54,753 nt of DNA from Clostridia bacterium. GTDB lineage: Bacteria > Bacillota > Clostridia > Peptostreptococcales > JAAYPU01. The notes beneath the pieces are model-generated. The model saw only the letters and a list, made by a program, of their open reading frames with translations, did no database searches and was not told the DNA's origin. Shown here in pieces: positions 9,679 to 18,271 of the stretch. A program made the translations under genes and the position numbers. The stretch spans positions 1-54,753 of the forward strand of contig JADQBM010000108.1 in assembly GCA_016278615.1 (NCBI GenBank), written 5' to 3'. The stretch's first letter is position 1. Every line of letters begins with the position of its first letter.

Positions 9679-10680
9679 TTATACAATTTTCTTAGTGGTC
9701 TTTCTTACAATTAAATCTGGTTCCAGGGTGATCTTTCTAATAATTCTATGCTCCTTCACCTTAATTTCATCAACTAAAGTTTCCAAAACAATTTTCCCCA
9801 AGGCATATTTCGGTTGGTGAATGGTTGTCAATTGGATTTGTGGAAGCCGTGCATATGAAATATTGTCAAATCCAATAACCCCCAGCTCTTCTGGTATTTT
9901 AATGCCCAATTCATCCGCACGTTGTAAAACCCCCAGGGCAATAATGTCATTTCCCGCAAAGATAGCATCTATTTTTTCTCCGCTACTTAATACGTCCTTT
10001 GATAATTCATAACCACTGGACATTCCAAAGCTTCCAAAATAGGCCTTAAATGTTTCTATGTCCTCAGGCCTTTCATTAAATGCTTTTTGGAGGCCTTCCA
10101 ACCTCTGACGATTAGAATAGGATTCCTTTTTTCCTCCGATAAAGGCGATGTTTTTATAGCCACAGTCCAGCAGGTGCATAGCACCCATATACCCACCTTT
10201 CTCATTATCTACCTCGATATAACTGCACTTTCTGTTGGTAGGCCAACTTTCCAGTAATATATAGGGCACCGTTATATCATCGAAACGATCGTTTTTTTTG
10301 TCCTTAGAAGATTTTAGAATAATACCATCGACTCTTTTTTCCTGTAAAGTTTTAATGTATTCTCGTTCCTTTTTCTCATCCCACCCTGTAACACAAAGGA
10401 AAATGTCATATCCAAAATTATTAGCAGTCTCCATAATCCCTTTTGTAATTTCAGCAAAAAATGGGTTTAATATATCCGGAATAATAACACCTAATGTATT
10501 GGATACCTTATTGACAAGGCCCCTTGCAAGGGAATTAGGTTGATATCCCATTTTTTTTGCTGTAGCCAATATTCTATTCCTTGTTTCCTCACTCACACCC
10601 GATTTCTGATTTAGGGCGCGAGAAACCGCCGAATAGGATACATTTAGTTCTCTTGCTATGTCTTTGATGGTAACGGGCAT
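9679..10680 (-). CDS. LacI-family transcriptional regulator 2
   Basis: A 333-aa repressor with a canonical LacI helix-turn-helix (TIKDIARELNVSYSAVSRALNQ), a hinge helix (NSLARGLVNK) and a sugar-binding core (LGVIIPDILNPFFAEI, FAGNDIIALGVL, LGVIGFDNI). It heads the minus-strand inositol operon, 51 nt before the iolD start. A sigma-A promoter with a perfect LacI-type palindrome in its spacer lies directly upstream, so autoregulation together with iolDEG is likely. The effector is presumably inositol or an early intermediate (inference). Confidence 0.9.
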   Translation of the reverse strand: MPVTIKDIARELNVSYSAVSRALNQKSGVSEETRNRILATAKKMGYQPNSLARGLVNKVSNTLGVIIPDILNPFFAEITKGIMETANNFGYDIFLCVTGWDEKKEREYIKTLQEKRVDGIILKSSKDKKNDRFDDITVPYILLESWPTNRKCSYIEVDNEKGGYMGAMHLLDCGYKNIAFIGGKKESYSNRQRLEGLQKAFNERPEDIETFKAYFGSFGMSSGYELSKDVLSSGEKIDAIFAGNDIIALGVLQRADELGIKIPEELGVIGFDNISYARLPQIQLTTIHQPKYALGKIVLETLVDEIKVKEHRIIRKITLEPDLIVRKTTKKIV

Positions 10681-10713
10681 TTATTTATCAGCTCCAAAAC
10701 GTATAATAACATC

Positions 10714-10742
10714 ATTATAGCAAACGTTTGCGTCTATGTAAA
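10714..10742 (-). promoter_or_regulatory. sigma-A promoter of the lacI2-iolDEG-lacI1 operon
   Basis: Minus-strand -35 TTTACA (10742-10737), a 17-nt spacer, and -10 TATAAT (10719-10714). The spacer contains the operator palindrome listed separately. The start codon of lacI 2 is about 33 nt downstream of the -10. Confidence 0.85.
10720..10731. promoter_or_regulatory. LacI/PurR-type operator palindrome
   Basis: GCAAACGTTTGC is a perfect 12-bp palindrome with the central CG typical of LacI-family operators. It fills the promoter spacer right beside the -10 box, so a bound repressor would block RNA polymerase. I found no second copy in the window. Confidence 0.8.
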
Positions 10743-10827
10743 TCTATATTTTATACCTTATTTCAATCTTAATCTCTTTCAATATCATTTCGTTATATAT
10801 GTATTTTCATACTTTATCAACTAAGCA

Positions 10828-10855
10828 GAGAAGCACCTCTCCTTCGGTGCTCCTC
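10828..10855 (-). terminator. possible weak terminator hairpin after the iolG paralogue
   Basis: Inverted repeat AGCACC (10832-10837) and GGTGCT (10846-10851), extended by GAG/CTC beyond one mismatch. It lies about 90 nt past the stop codon of the downstream iolG paralogue. No T-run follows on the minus strand, so it may end or protect the transcript rather than be a full intrinsic terminator. Confidence 0.4.
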
Positions 10856-10942
10856 AAATAATATATTATATAAAAATGAGAGAGATATAAACTCATTAAA
10901 TCTATTAATTCTACACTTTTAAAGTCATACTATCCCTAAAAT

Positions 10943-11956
10943 CTACCATTTAAGTTCTGAAATTTTGACAGGGTGTCTTTCTTTTAGTGATTTTTGTGCA
11001 GCCATACCAATGACAACACTATTTAACCCATCATATATGCTAACTGAAACAGGCCTATCCTCGATAATAGCATTCACAAATTCATTAATTTCTTCCTTAA
11101 ATGAATCCATATATCTTTCTAAAAAGAAATATAAAGGTTTCTCTTTGATAATGCCTTGTGTATTGCTTAATACTACTGTTGAAGGCGTGTCATTGCCTGA
11201 AGTTATCATCCCGTTTGAACCAAATACTTCTACCCGTTGGTCATATCCATACACAGCTTTTCTAGAGTTATCGATAACAGCTAATGTGCCATTTTCCATC
11301 TTCATTGAGATAAGAGCAGTATCAACATCTCCAACATTACCAATCTCTTCGTCTATCAGAATATCTGCTTGTGCATAAACCTCTTCCACGTCACTGTTAA
11401 CCAAATATCTAGCCATATCAAAATCATGTATTGACATGTCCAAAAATAATCCTCCAGAAACTTTCACATATTCAATTGGAGGTGGAGAGGGATCTCTTGA
11501 AGTAATTTTCATTATATGTGGGTCTCCTATTTTACCATTTTTTATAGAGTTCCGTACTGCCTTGAAGTTATGGTCAAAACGTCTATTGAATCCAACTTGA
11601 TATTTCAGATCCTTACCTTGTAGTGCATTAATGACTTCCATAATTTTATCTATTGATAAATCTACAGGTTTCTCACAGAAAACATGTTTAGAAGCTTGGA
11701 TTGCTTCTATAGATATTGATGCATGTGTATTTGTAGAAGAACATATTAGGACAGCCCCAATTTCTTTGTCTTTAATAATGTCTTTATAATCCTTGTAGCA
11801 CTGTGAAATCCCTAAACTATTTGCCCATTTCACTATATCATCCGTCATTAAAGGATCTGCAACTGACACTACGTTTGCCTTTGGTACATTATAGCAAATA
11901 TTCTCAGTATGCATCTTTCCTATTCTTCCTGCGCCAATAACACCAATTTTTATCAT
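10943..11956 (-). CDS. iolG: inositol 2-dehydrogenase, second copy
   Basis: A 337-aa Gfo/Idh/MocA enzyme, a close paralogue of the iolG at 5820-6833 with the same length. It has GVIGAGRIGKMH at the N-terminus, catalytic Lys96 (CEKP), Asp173 and His177 (LDMSIHDFDMARYL), and the shared run YQVGFNRRFDHNFKAV. It is the last gene after the ABC importer and iolI, separated from iolI by 82 nt. The duplicate may act on another inositol isomer (scyllo, chiro) or serve a separately regulated uptake operon. Substrate split is inference. Confidence 0.88.
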   Translation of the reverse strand: MIKIGVIGAGRIGKMHTENICYNVPKANVVSVADPLMTDDIVKWANSLGISQCYKDYKDIIKDKEIGAVLICSSTNTHASISIEAIQASKHVFCEKPVDLSIDKIMEVINALQGKDLKYQVGFNRRFDHNFKAVRNSIKNGKIGDPHIMKITSRDPSPPPIEYVKVSGGLFLDMSIHDFDMARYLVNSDVEEVYAQADILIDEEIGNVGDVDTALISMKMENGTLAVIDNSRKAVYGYDQRVEVFGSNGMITSGNDTPSTVVLSNTQGIIKEKPLYFFLERYMDSFKEEINEFVNAIIEDRPVSVSIYDGLNSVVIGMAAQKSLKERHPVKISELKW

Positions 11957-12038
11957 TTTTTACGCTCCCCTTTTAAAATTTATGTCTACAATAATAATAT
12001 TAATAGCATAACGAATTAATCTGGTTATTAGATTTATT

Positions 12039-12875
12039 CTATTGAACAATAAAATATTTCGAAATTGCATCAATAGTCTTTTCTTTTCCAGTTTTAATAG
12101 TTTTCTCTATCTCCCAGTCCCAATATTCTGGGCGAAATAATTCAATAGAAACCATTTCATCATATCCAATGTCTCTAAGTGTTGATAAAATACCGTCTAT
12201 ATTAATAGCCCCATCCCCAGGCCACAGGCGTTTGTCATCTCTGGCTGCTCCCATTGGCAAATCCTCACTGTCATCGATATGAAAGATGAATATTTTATCT
12301 GGATTCGCAACTTTTAAATCCTCAATCCTTGAGCCCATCGCATGAAAGTGAAAGCAATCTAAAACAATTCCAACATTATCTAAGCCAACAGTTTGAACAA
12401 TATCATATGCCTGTTCAAAGCGATTAACAGAACAGTAAGGATATCCAACAAACTCAAAAGCTAGTTTGACATCAAATTGTTTTGCTATCATTGCTAACTC
12501 AGTTATTTTTTTTACACTTTCTTCTTTAATCTCTGTTTTTGTATAATCCCCAATATCAAAAGTAGGAACAACAACAATTCTTTTGCAATTAATTACCTGC
12601 CCAACTTGGCATAAGAAATTTAGATTATTCAATATTTCTTCATTCTCTTTTTCGTTCCTAAAAGTAATAAATTCTAAAGCATTAAAGGCAAAAGGCTTTA
12701 TTTTACTCTCCGCAAAAAAATCTGCTAAATCATTTACAGTATTCCTTGTTAAATAATCTTGTAATTTATCCAATCTTATTTCAATTAAATCATAGCCGTG
12801 TTTCTCACATAATTCTAAATCTTTTTCTAAAGTTGAATTTTTCATAGTCGTTGCTTGATTAAAGCATATTTTCAT
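12039..12875 (-). CDS. iolI: 2-keto-myo-inositol isomerase
   Basis: A 278-aa TIM-barrel isomerase, the same length as Bacillus subtilis IolI, with strongly similar text throughout: MKICFNQATTMKNSTLEKDL, ELCEKHGYDLIEIR, FHFHAMGSRIEDL, FIFHIDDSEDLP and VSIELFRPEYW. Metal ligands by position are Glu141, Asp173, His199 and Glu245. The start at 12875 has AGGAGGT 5 nt upstream; an upstream in-frame start would lack a binding site. It interconverts ketoinositols (2-keto-myo-inositol and 1-keto-D-chiro-inositol in Bacillus). Its position behind the importer genes supports an inositol-isomer transport operon. Confidence 0.9.
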   Translation of the reverse strand: MKICFNQATTMKNSTLEKDLELCEKHGYDLIEIRLDKLQDYLTRNTVNDLADFFAESKIKPFAFNALEFITFRNEKENEEILNNLNFLCQVGQVINCKRIVVVPTFDIGDYTKTEIKEESVKKITELAMIAKQFDVKLAFEFVGYPYCSVNRFEQAYDIVQTVGLDNVGIVLDCFHFHAMGSRIEDLKVANPDKIFIFHIDDSEDLPMGAARDDKRLWPGDGAINIDGILSTLRDIGYDEMVSIELFRPEYWDWEIEKTIKTGKEKTIDAISKYFIVQ

Positions 12876-12906
12876 TGTTAACCTCCTTATAATCATTTAT
12901 ATATAA

Positions 12907-13899
12907 TCAGGCAGCCTTTGCATGTTTTCTCATATCAAATACTACTGCACTGACAATTATGCTACCTTTTACAATTTGTTGTATGTAAGGTGAAACCCCT
13001 AATAGAAGCAATCCATTATTTACGACGCCCAGTATCAAAATCCCAGCAATTACGCCTCCTATTCGGCCGACACCCCCACTATGACTTACACCTCCTATTG
13101 TTGCCGCTGCGATTGCATCCAACTCATAGGCAACGCCCAGGGTTGCTATGCCTGAACCTGTTCTGGATGCTAACAGCACACCTGCTACTGCTGCGCAAAA
13201 AGCTGACCAAGTATATATAAAAACTAAATTCTTTTTAATCTTTACTCCCGCTACTTTCGCTGCTACTTCATTGCCACCAATTGCATACACATTTTTACCA
13301 AATTGTGTCTGATTTAATAGAAACCAAGCAATAAAGGCAAAAACAATTAATATAAGTAATAAATTTGGAATACCAAAAATAGCACCTTGTCCTATGGATT
13401 TAAATTCTGGTTTTAACATTGGGACAGGATAAGCATTGGTATATAGCATGGCCAACCCTCTTGCTACAACCATACTACCTAAAGTTGCTATAAAAGGCGG
13501 AATTTTAGTAAAAGCTATTAAATATCCATTAATAACACCAAATGCTGTTCCCGCGATAACCCCTGCGAAAACCGATACTGGAACACCAATAGAGATTGGC
13601 ATGTCTAAACCAGGAAACAACTGTGCTGAATAACTTGGATCCTGAATTAAACTAGCTGATACAACCGCTGAAAGGGCAACAATCGAACCTACTGATAGGT
13701 CGATGCCTTTTGAAAGTATACAAAACGCTACACCTAATGCCAATAACCCTTTTAGTGATTCAGTTGTGAATAAATTGATAATATTTGCAACTGACAGGAA
13801 ATTAGGAGATACAATTGTAATACCAATAATCAGAAGAGCCAATACGATATAAATTGAATTTTTTGAAACGATTTTTAGGAATTCTTGAATATTATTCAT
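12907..13899 (-). CDS. sugar/inositol ABC transporter permease (RbsC family)
   Basis: A 330-aa polytopic membrane protein of the ribose/galactoside-type importers. Hydrophobic segments run through the chain; family signatures are FCILSKGIDLSVGSIVALSA and the EAA-like GGNEVAAKVAGVKIKK, with VAYELDAIAAATIGGVSHSGG near the C-terminus. ATG at 13899 has AAGGAGG 6 nt upstream and overlaps the last 8 nt of the ATPase gene, so translation is coupled. With the ATPase and binding protein it forms a complete importer, probably for inositol given the adjacent iolI and iolG. Confidence 0.9.
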   Translation of the reverse strand: MNNIQEFLKIVSKNSIYIVLALLIIGITIVSPNFLSVANIINLFTTESLKGLLALGVAFCILSKGIDLSVGSIVALSAVVSASLIQDPSYSAQLFPGLDMPISIGVPVSVFAGVIAGTAFGVINGYLIAFTKIPPFIATLGSMVVARGLAMLYTNAYPVPMLKPEFKSIGQGAIFGIPNLLLILIVFAFIAWFLLNQTQFGKNVYAIGGNEVAAKVAGVKIKKNLVFIYTWSAFCAAVAGVLLASRTGSGIATLGVAYELDAIAAATIGGVSHSGGVGRIGGVIAGILILGVVNNGLLLLGVSPYIQQIVKGSIIVSAVVFDMRKHAKAA

Positions 13900-15406
13900 T
13901 GTTTTCCTCCTTATTTTTATAACCATCACTAATGTATTTCATAACTACTTCTTGGTTTGCATCATGGCGGTCAATAATCCCTGTCATCTTACCTTCATGC
14001 ATAGTTAAAATTCTATCACTCATGCCTAATACTTCAGGCATTTCAGACGATATCATGATAACACCTTTCCCTTGTGCAGCAAGTTTTGTAATCAAAGAAT
14101 GAATCTCTGCTTTTGCTCCAACGTCAATCCCACGGGTAGGTTCATCAACAATTAATATATCAGGTGCAGTAAGCAATGCCCTAGCAACAAGAACTTTTTG
14201 CTGGTTACCTCCACTAAGATTCTGAATTGCAGTCTCAAGATCAGCTGTTTTCACATTCAACTTCTTAATGTATTCCTCTGTATCTAATTTAATTTTTTTA
14301 TGATTAAGCGTTATCCCCTCTACATATCTTTTAAGATTAGATATTACCGTATTATCTTTAACACTGAGTACTGGAATAATGCCTGTTTTCTTTCTATCCT
14401 CGGTTAAGAGAGCTATGCCATTTTCTAAGGCATCATAGGGTCCTCTAATATCCACTTCTTCACCATTAATGTAAACTCTTCCTTCTGTTTTAGGCCTTAA
14501 TCCAAAGATTGTTTCAACAATCTCTGTTCTGCCAGACCCAACAAGTCCAGCAAGGCCGAGTATTTCACCTCGGTTTAATTCGAAAGATATATTGCTGAAA
14601 TCTTTGCCCGAACTCAAATTCTCTACTTTAAGTATTGGCTCGCCAATTTCACAATCAATTTTAGGAAACATTTCTGTTAATTCACGACCAACCATTAGAG
14701 ATATTAATTTATTAATATTTAGATTTGATGCACTGTCACTTCTAACATGTTCACCGTCTCTTAAGACTGTAATTTCGTCACATATCTGAAAAATCTCATC
14801 CATTTTGTGAGAAATATAGATAATTGTAACGCCTTTTTTCTTTAAATTTTCAATGATTCTAAATAACTGTTGAGTTTCTGTTGTAGTTAATGCAGATGTT
14901 GGTTCATCCATGATAACAATATCAGCATTAAATGATACTGCTTTTGCAATCTCGACCATTTGTGTCTTTGCAACAGTTAAATTCCGCATTGTTTCATCTG
15001 GATTAATATCCATATGTAATCTTTTAAGTAAATCTAAAGTATTCCTTTTCATTTTTTTGTGATCAACCATGAAGCCATTTTTAAGAGGTTCCCTGCCAAG
15101 CCAGATATTTTCTGCTACACTTCGTTCGGTAACAACATTTAATTCTTGATGTATCATCGAGATGCCTAGAGATAATGCAGAGATGGTGTCTTTTATTTGT
15201 ACTTCGTTTCCGTTTAGTATAATTTTCCCGGCAGTCATTTCGTAAATCCCAATAAGACACTTCATGAGCGTAGATTTTCCGGCACCATTTTCACCCATCA
15301 GTCCATGTACTGTTCCTGGTTTTACTTTTAAAGTGACACCCCTAACTGCTTTGACTCCTGGGAATATTTTTACTACATCAACCATTTCTAAAATATATTG
15401 ACTCAT
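13892..15406 (-). CDS. sugar ABC transporter ATP-binding protein (RbsA/MglA family)
   Basis: A 504-aa fusion of two ATPase domains. Domain 1 has Walker A GENGAGKST and Walker B VIMDEPTSALT. Domain 2 has a degenerate Walker A (GLVGSGRTE), an intact signature LSGGNQQK and Walker B LIVDEPTRGID, which is the usual asymmetry of the family. The start at 15406 is chosen because GGAGGTG precedes it; the upstream 22 codons do not align with the family. It energises uptake with the permease that overlaps its 3' end. A 12-bp hairpin separates it from the binding-protein gene. Confidence 0.92.
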   Translation of the reverse strand: MSQYILEMVDVVKIFPGVKAVRGVTLKVKPGTVHGLMGENGAGKSTLMKCLIGIYEMTAGKIILNGNEVQIKDTISALSLGISMIHQELNVVTERSVAENIWLGREPLKNGFMVDHKKMKRNTLDLLKRLHMDINPDETMRNLTVAKTQMVEIAKAVSFNADIVIMDEPTSALTTTETQQLFRIIENLKKKGVTIIYISHKMDEIFQICDEITVLRDGEHVRSDSASNLNINKLISLMVGRELTEMFPKIDCEIGEPILKVENLSSGKDFSNISFELNRGEILGLAGLVGSGRTEIVETIFGLRPKTEGRVYINGEEVDIRGPYDALENGIALLTEDRKKTGIIPVLSVKDNTVISNLKRYVEGITLNHKKIKLDTEEYIKKLNVKTADLETAIQNLSGGNQQKVLVARALLTAPDILIVDEPTRGIDVGAKAEIHSLITKLAAQGKGVIMISSEMPEVLGMSDRILTMHEGKMTGIIDRHDANQEVVMKYISDGYKNKEENNE

Positions 15407-15440
15407 TTTATCCCACCTCCAATGTATTAGGTGTACTTTT

Positions 15441-15469
15441 AAAGTGGAGCAATATTTTTGCTCCACTTT
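15441..15469 (-). terminator. intercistronic hairpin between binding protein and ATPase genes
   Basis: A perfect 12-bp stem, AAAGTGGAGCAA (15441-15452) with TTGCTCCACTTT (15458-15469), and a 5-nt loop. It lies between the binding-protein stop and the ATPase start. It has no long T-run. It most likely protects the upstream mRNA or partially terminates, giving more binding protein than ATPase/permease, as is common in such operons. Confidence 0.75.
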
Positions 15470-15477
15470 CATTTTTA

Positions 15478-16443
15478 TTATTTAAAGTCAGCTAAGTTTT
15501 CGCTAGATATGATTTGGAATGGTATCCATCCATATTTTTCAACTTCTTCTCCATTAGAAAAAGCATAGGCATGCTCTAATGCACCTGCTCCTTGTCCAGT
15601 TGCATCTTGGAATACAGAGCATGCTAATTCACCTGCCTCTATTGCAGCGAGTGCATTTGCAGTAGCATCAATACCTACAACTGGAATACCAGTGATGTTT
15701 GCTGATTTTAAAGCTTCAATAGCACCAAGCGCCATCTCATCATTATTAGCAATAACCACATCAAAAGGCTTCCCTGTTCCTATGAATTGTTGCATTTTTT
15801 CCATTGCTTTAGCTCTGTCAAAGTCTGCTGTATCTTCAAATTGCTTAATTAATGTAAATCCATTTGTTTCTAGTCCACTTTTTACTGAATCTGTACGTGC
15901 ATTTGTATTCTGAAGTCCTAATGTTCCCATAAATAATACATAGTTCAATTCCTTCTTGCCTTCATCTTTAAAGTAAGCGGTTAAGTATTCTGCTTGAAGC
16001 TGTCCTGCCTGACTTTCATCTGATCCAACATACGATGTTTTGTCAGTTGCTTCAAGGATACTTGGATCGGGAAGTCTGTTAACGAATACAACTGGTATGT
16101 CACCAGCGGCATCTAATATTTCTGCAGTAGAATCTGAGTTTACTAAGTTAACAATGATTGCACTGCATCCTTGAGAAACAAAGCTACTAATATGCGACAA
16201 TTGTTTCTGAATATCATTTTCTGAATCAAAAGCAACAATTTCCACATCTTCCTTAGCACTTGCAGCTTCTTGAACAGCAGTCTCTAAAGTAGAAAGAAAT
16301 TGGTCACGAGATGACATAGTGAGCCCGATTTTAATCTTTCCACTCTCGTCAGTACCTTCTTCGGTTGCTGTATTTGTACTACAACCAACAATCCCTGACA
16401 TCATCATGATAAATACTAATGATATCACTAATAGTTTTTTCAT
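15478..16443 (-). CDS. sugar ABC transporter substrate-binding lipoprotein (RbsB-like)
   Basis: A 321-aa periplasmic-binding-protein type 1 lipoprotein. The signal peptide starts MKKLLVISLVFIMMMSG and ends at the lipobox IVGC, so Cys21 is the lipidated residue. The mature part has IKIGLTMSSRDQFLSTLE, sugar-site text VVFVNRLPD, FDVVIANNDEMALGAIEAL and IPVVGIDATANALAAIEAG. ATG at 16443 is preferred over an upstream in-frame codon because the signal peptide begins there and GGAGAGG precedes it. It is the first gene of importer - iolI - iolG. The ligand is probably an inositol or related sugar. Confidence 0.9.
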   Translation of the reverse strand: MKKLLVISLVFIMMMSGIVGCSTNTATEEGTDESGKIKIGLTMSSRDQFLSTLETAVQEAASAKEDVEIVAFDSENDIQKQLSHISSFVSQGCSAIIVNLVNSDSTAEILDAAGDIPVVFVNRLPDPSILEATDKTSYVGSDESQAGQLQAEYLTAYFKDEGKKELNYVLFMGTLGLQNTNARTDSVKSGLETNGFTLIKQFEDTADFDRAKAMEKMQQFIGTGKPFDVVIANNDEMALGAIEALKSANITGIPVVGIDATANALAAIEAGELACSVFQDATGQGAGALEHAYAFSNGEEVEKYGWIPFQIISSENLADFK

Positions 16444-16485
16444 TCTTTCCTCTCCTTTATCATGTATTTTTTTAATTGTAAAATA

Positions 16486-16514
16486 AAAAGCATGACTTAG
16501 GTAGTCATGCTTTT
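16486..16514. terminator. terminator after the response-regulator gene
   Basis: A perfect 12-bp stem AAAAGCATGACT (16486-16497) and AGTCATGCTTTT (16503-16514), with A and T runs on the outer sides. It can work on both strands. On the minus strand it lies past the response-regulator stop and just before the importer operon. If the importer promoter is the candidate at 16579-16606, this hairpin would sit in its leader and could attenuate it. Confidence 0.75.
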
Positions 16515-16578
16515 TCAAGATTATAGGATATTATTTTTACGGAAACTTATTATCCTCTACTTATCAGTTTCTTAAATT

Positions 16579-16606
16579 ATTATAGAAAAGTGTACATTAA
16601 TGATAA
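16579..16606 (-). promoter_or_regulatory. candidate promoter of the importer operon
   Basis: Minus-strand TTATCA (16606-16601), a 16-nt spacer and TATAAT (16584-16579). The -10 is perfect and the -35 is weak, which would fit activation by the neighbouring AraC-type response regulator. The call is tentative because a terminator hairpin lies between it and the binding-protein gene. Confidence 0.4.
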
Positions 16607-16621
16607 TTGTGCATTATTTTG

Positions 16622-18181
16622 CTATAGGTCTGTCATATCTATTTTTTTTCTATAAGCTAATGGGCTTTCTCCAATCATTTTTTTAAAAATCTTACAGAAA
16701 TACCTGTAATCGTAGAACCCGCATTCTTTTGAAATATCTTTTACTTTCTTATTTGTGCTGCTCAACAGACTTCTAGCGTTTTGAATCCGACATGTATTCA
16801 AGTAATCAGTAAAATTCATCTGTGTTTCTTTTTTAAAAATCCGACTTAAATAAGTGGCATTTACTTTTAAAACTTCTGCTACACTTGTAAGGGAAATATC
16901 TTTTTCGTAATTTTGTATGATATGCCTAATCGATTGTGCTACAGTTATATTGGTAATTTTTTTACTAATGTTTGGATAATAATGAATGTGGTCTTTATAG
17001 GTTTCTATTATTTGTTTTACCTGATTGATGGATGTTATATGTTCGTAGACTTTATTTTCTCTTTCTACTTGCAGAATCGTATCTATTTCTTGCACCCAAG
17101 CAACAACAACTTCGCTCTTGGTATATTCTCTTTCAAAACAAGCTACTTGTCTTCTGAAAAGATCTATGATGGCGTCAATATCAACTTTAATCAATAATTT
17201 TCTAACATCATCATAGAATCGTGAAAAAGAGATTTTCTTTGTATTCGGCAGGTGCCTTGACTCATAATAATATATCTTATTATTTTTATAAAAACTATCT
17301 TCCACAGCCTGCTTTGCATGTAAATACGCATGCTTCAAACTCTCTTTACCAATACATATTCCACTTACTCCAACAACTAATGAAAGGTTAAGCTTTTCTT
17401 CAATAGTTATAATCAGCCTATTTGTTAAAAAGTGAAGTATGGAAATATCCGTAATAGAACTGCCATCCAAAATAATAACATACTCATAGTCTCTTTCATC
17501 AATGATTTCATAAGGATGTTCTTTCCCCAATATATCGTGACAAATTCTTATCAATCCATGAAATACTTCTTGCTTTTTTTCATTTAGTATCCATATAGGA
17601 TTATCAGGTTTCATGATTCTTAGTGCTAAAACGGCTGTTTTCAAGAGAGATAAGGATATACCGCAGCTTTGACTTTTTTGCTTGAGCTGGTCAAAGCTAT
17701 AATCATTATTTATGACATTGCTTATAAATTTCTTTCTTAGCTCGTTGCTGCCTAAATCGGCAAGTTGTAATATTCTTTCTTTTTCTCTCTTTTTTTCTCT
17801 TTCTTTATGAATTCTGTTTCTTAGATTTTCGAGAATATTAAAGATATTATCGTTTTTAAATGCATTTTTTAAAATATAGTCATCTGCACCTTGCTTTAAT
17901 GCTTCTTTTACATGATTGTATTCATCATGGCAACTAAGGACTACAATGGTACATGATAACTGCCTATTCCTAATCTCCTTTATGAGTTCTATCCCATCCA
18001 TTACAGGCATACTGATATCTGTTATAACCAGTTCCGGATTAAATGCTTCAATTTTTTCTAATGCTTGCTCTCCATCCTGAACATCAGCTACAATTTCAAA
18101 GCCTTCTTTCTTCCAATCCGTTACAGCTAACAAATACGTACGAACCAAGTAATCATCATCAACTATAAGTGTTCTTATCAT
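16622..18181 (-). CDS. response regulator with AraC-type DNA-binding domain (YesN-like)
   Basis: A 519-aa regulator. The receiver domain at about 1-120 has Asp8-Asp9-Asp10, phospho-acceptor Asp55 (LVITDISMPVMDG) and Lys105 (DDYILK). A long linker follows, then two AraC helix-turn-helix units at the C-terminus (SVAEVLKVNATYLSRIFKKE and VKDISKECGFYDYRYFCKIF). ATG at 18181 is used; a GTG four codons upstream is possible. It is the third gene after a split sensor kinase and a sugar-binding lipoprotein, and it lies next to the ABC importer that it most likely activates. Confidence 0.9.
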   Translation of the reverse strand: MIRTLIVDDDYLVRTYLLAVTDWKKEGFEIVADVQDGEQALEKIEAFNPELVITDISMPVMDGIELIKEIRNRQLSCTIVVLSCHDEYNHVKEALKQGADDYILKNAFKNDNIFNILENLRNRIHKEREKKREKERILQLADLGSNELRKKFISNVINNDYSFDQLKQKSQSCGISLSLLKTAVLALRIMKPDNPIWILNEKKQEVFHGLIRICHDILGKEHPYEIIDERDYEYVIILDGSSITDISILHFLTNRLIITIEEKLNLSLVVGVSGICIGKESLKHAYLHAKQAVEDSFYKNNKIYYYESRHLPNTKKISFSRFYDDVRKLLIKVDIDAIIDLFRRQVACFEREYTKSEVVVAWVQEIDTILQVERENKVYEHITSINQVKQIIETYKDHIHYYPNISKKITNITVAQSIRHIIQNYEKDISLTSVAEVLKVNATYLSRIFKKETQMNFTDYLNTCRIQNARSLLSSTNKKVKDISKECGFYDYRYFCKIFKKMIGESPLAYRKKIDMTDL

Positions 18182-18271
18182 ACTTATCCCCACTTCCGGA
18201 GTTATAACATTGTCCTACCAGCCATAAGTAAAAATAACGAAACATTACGAGTATCAAGATAAGTGTTAATT

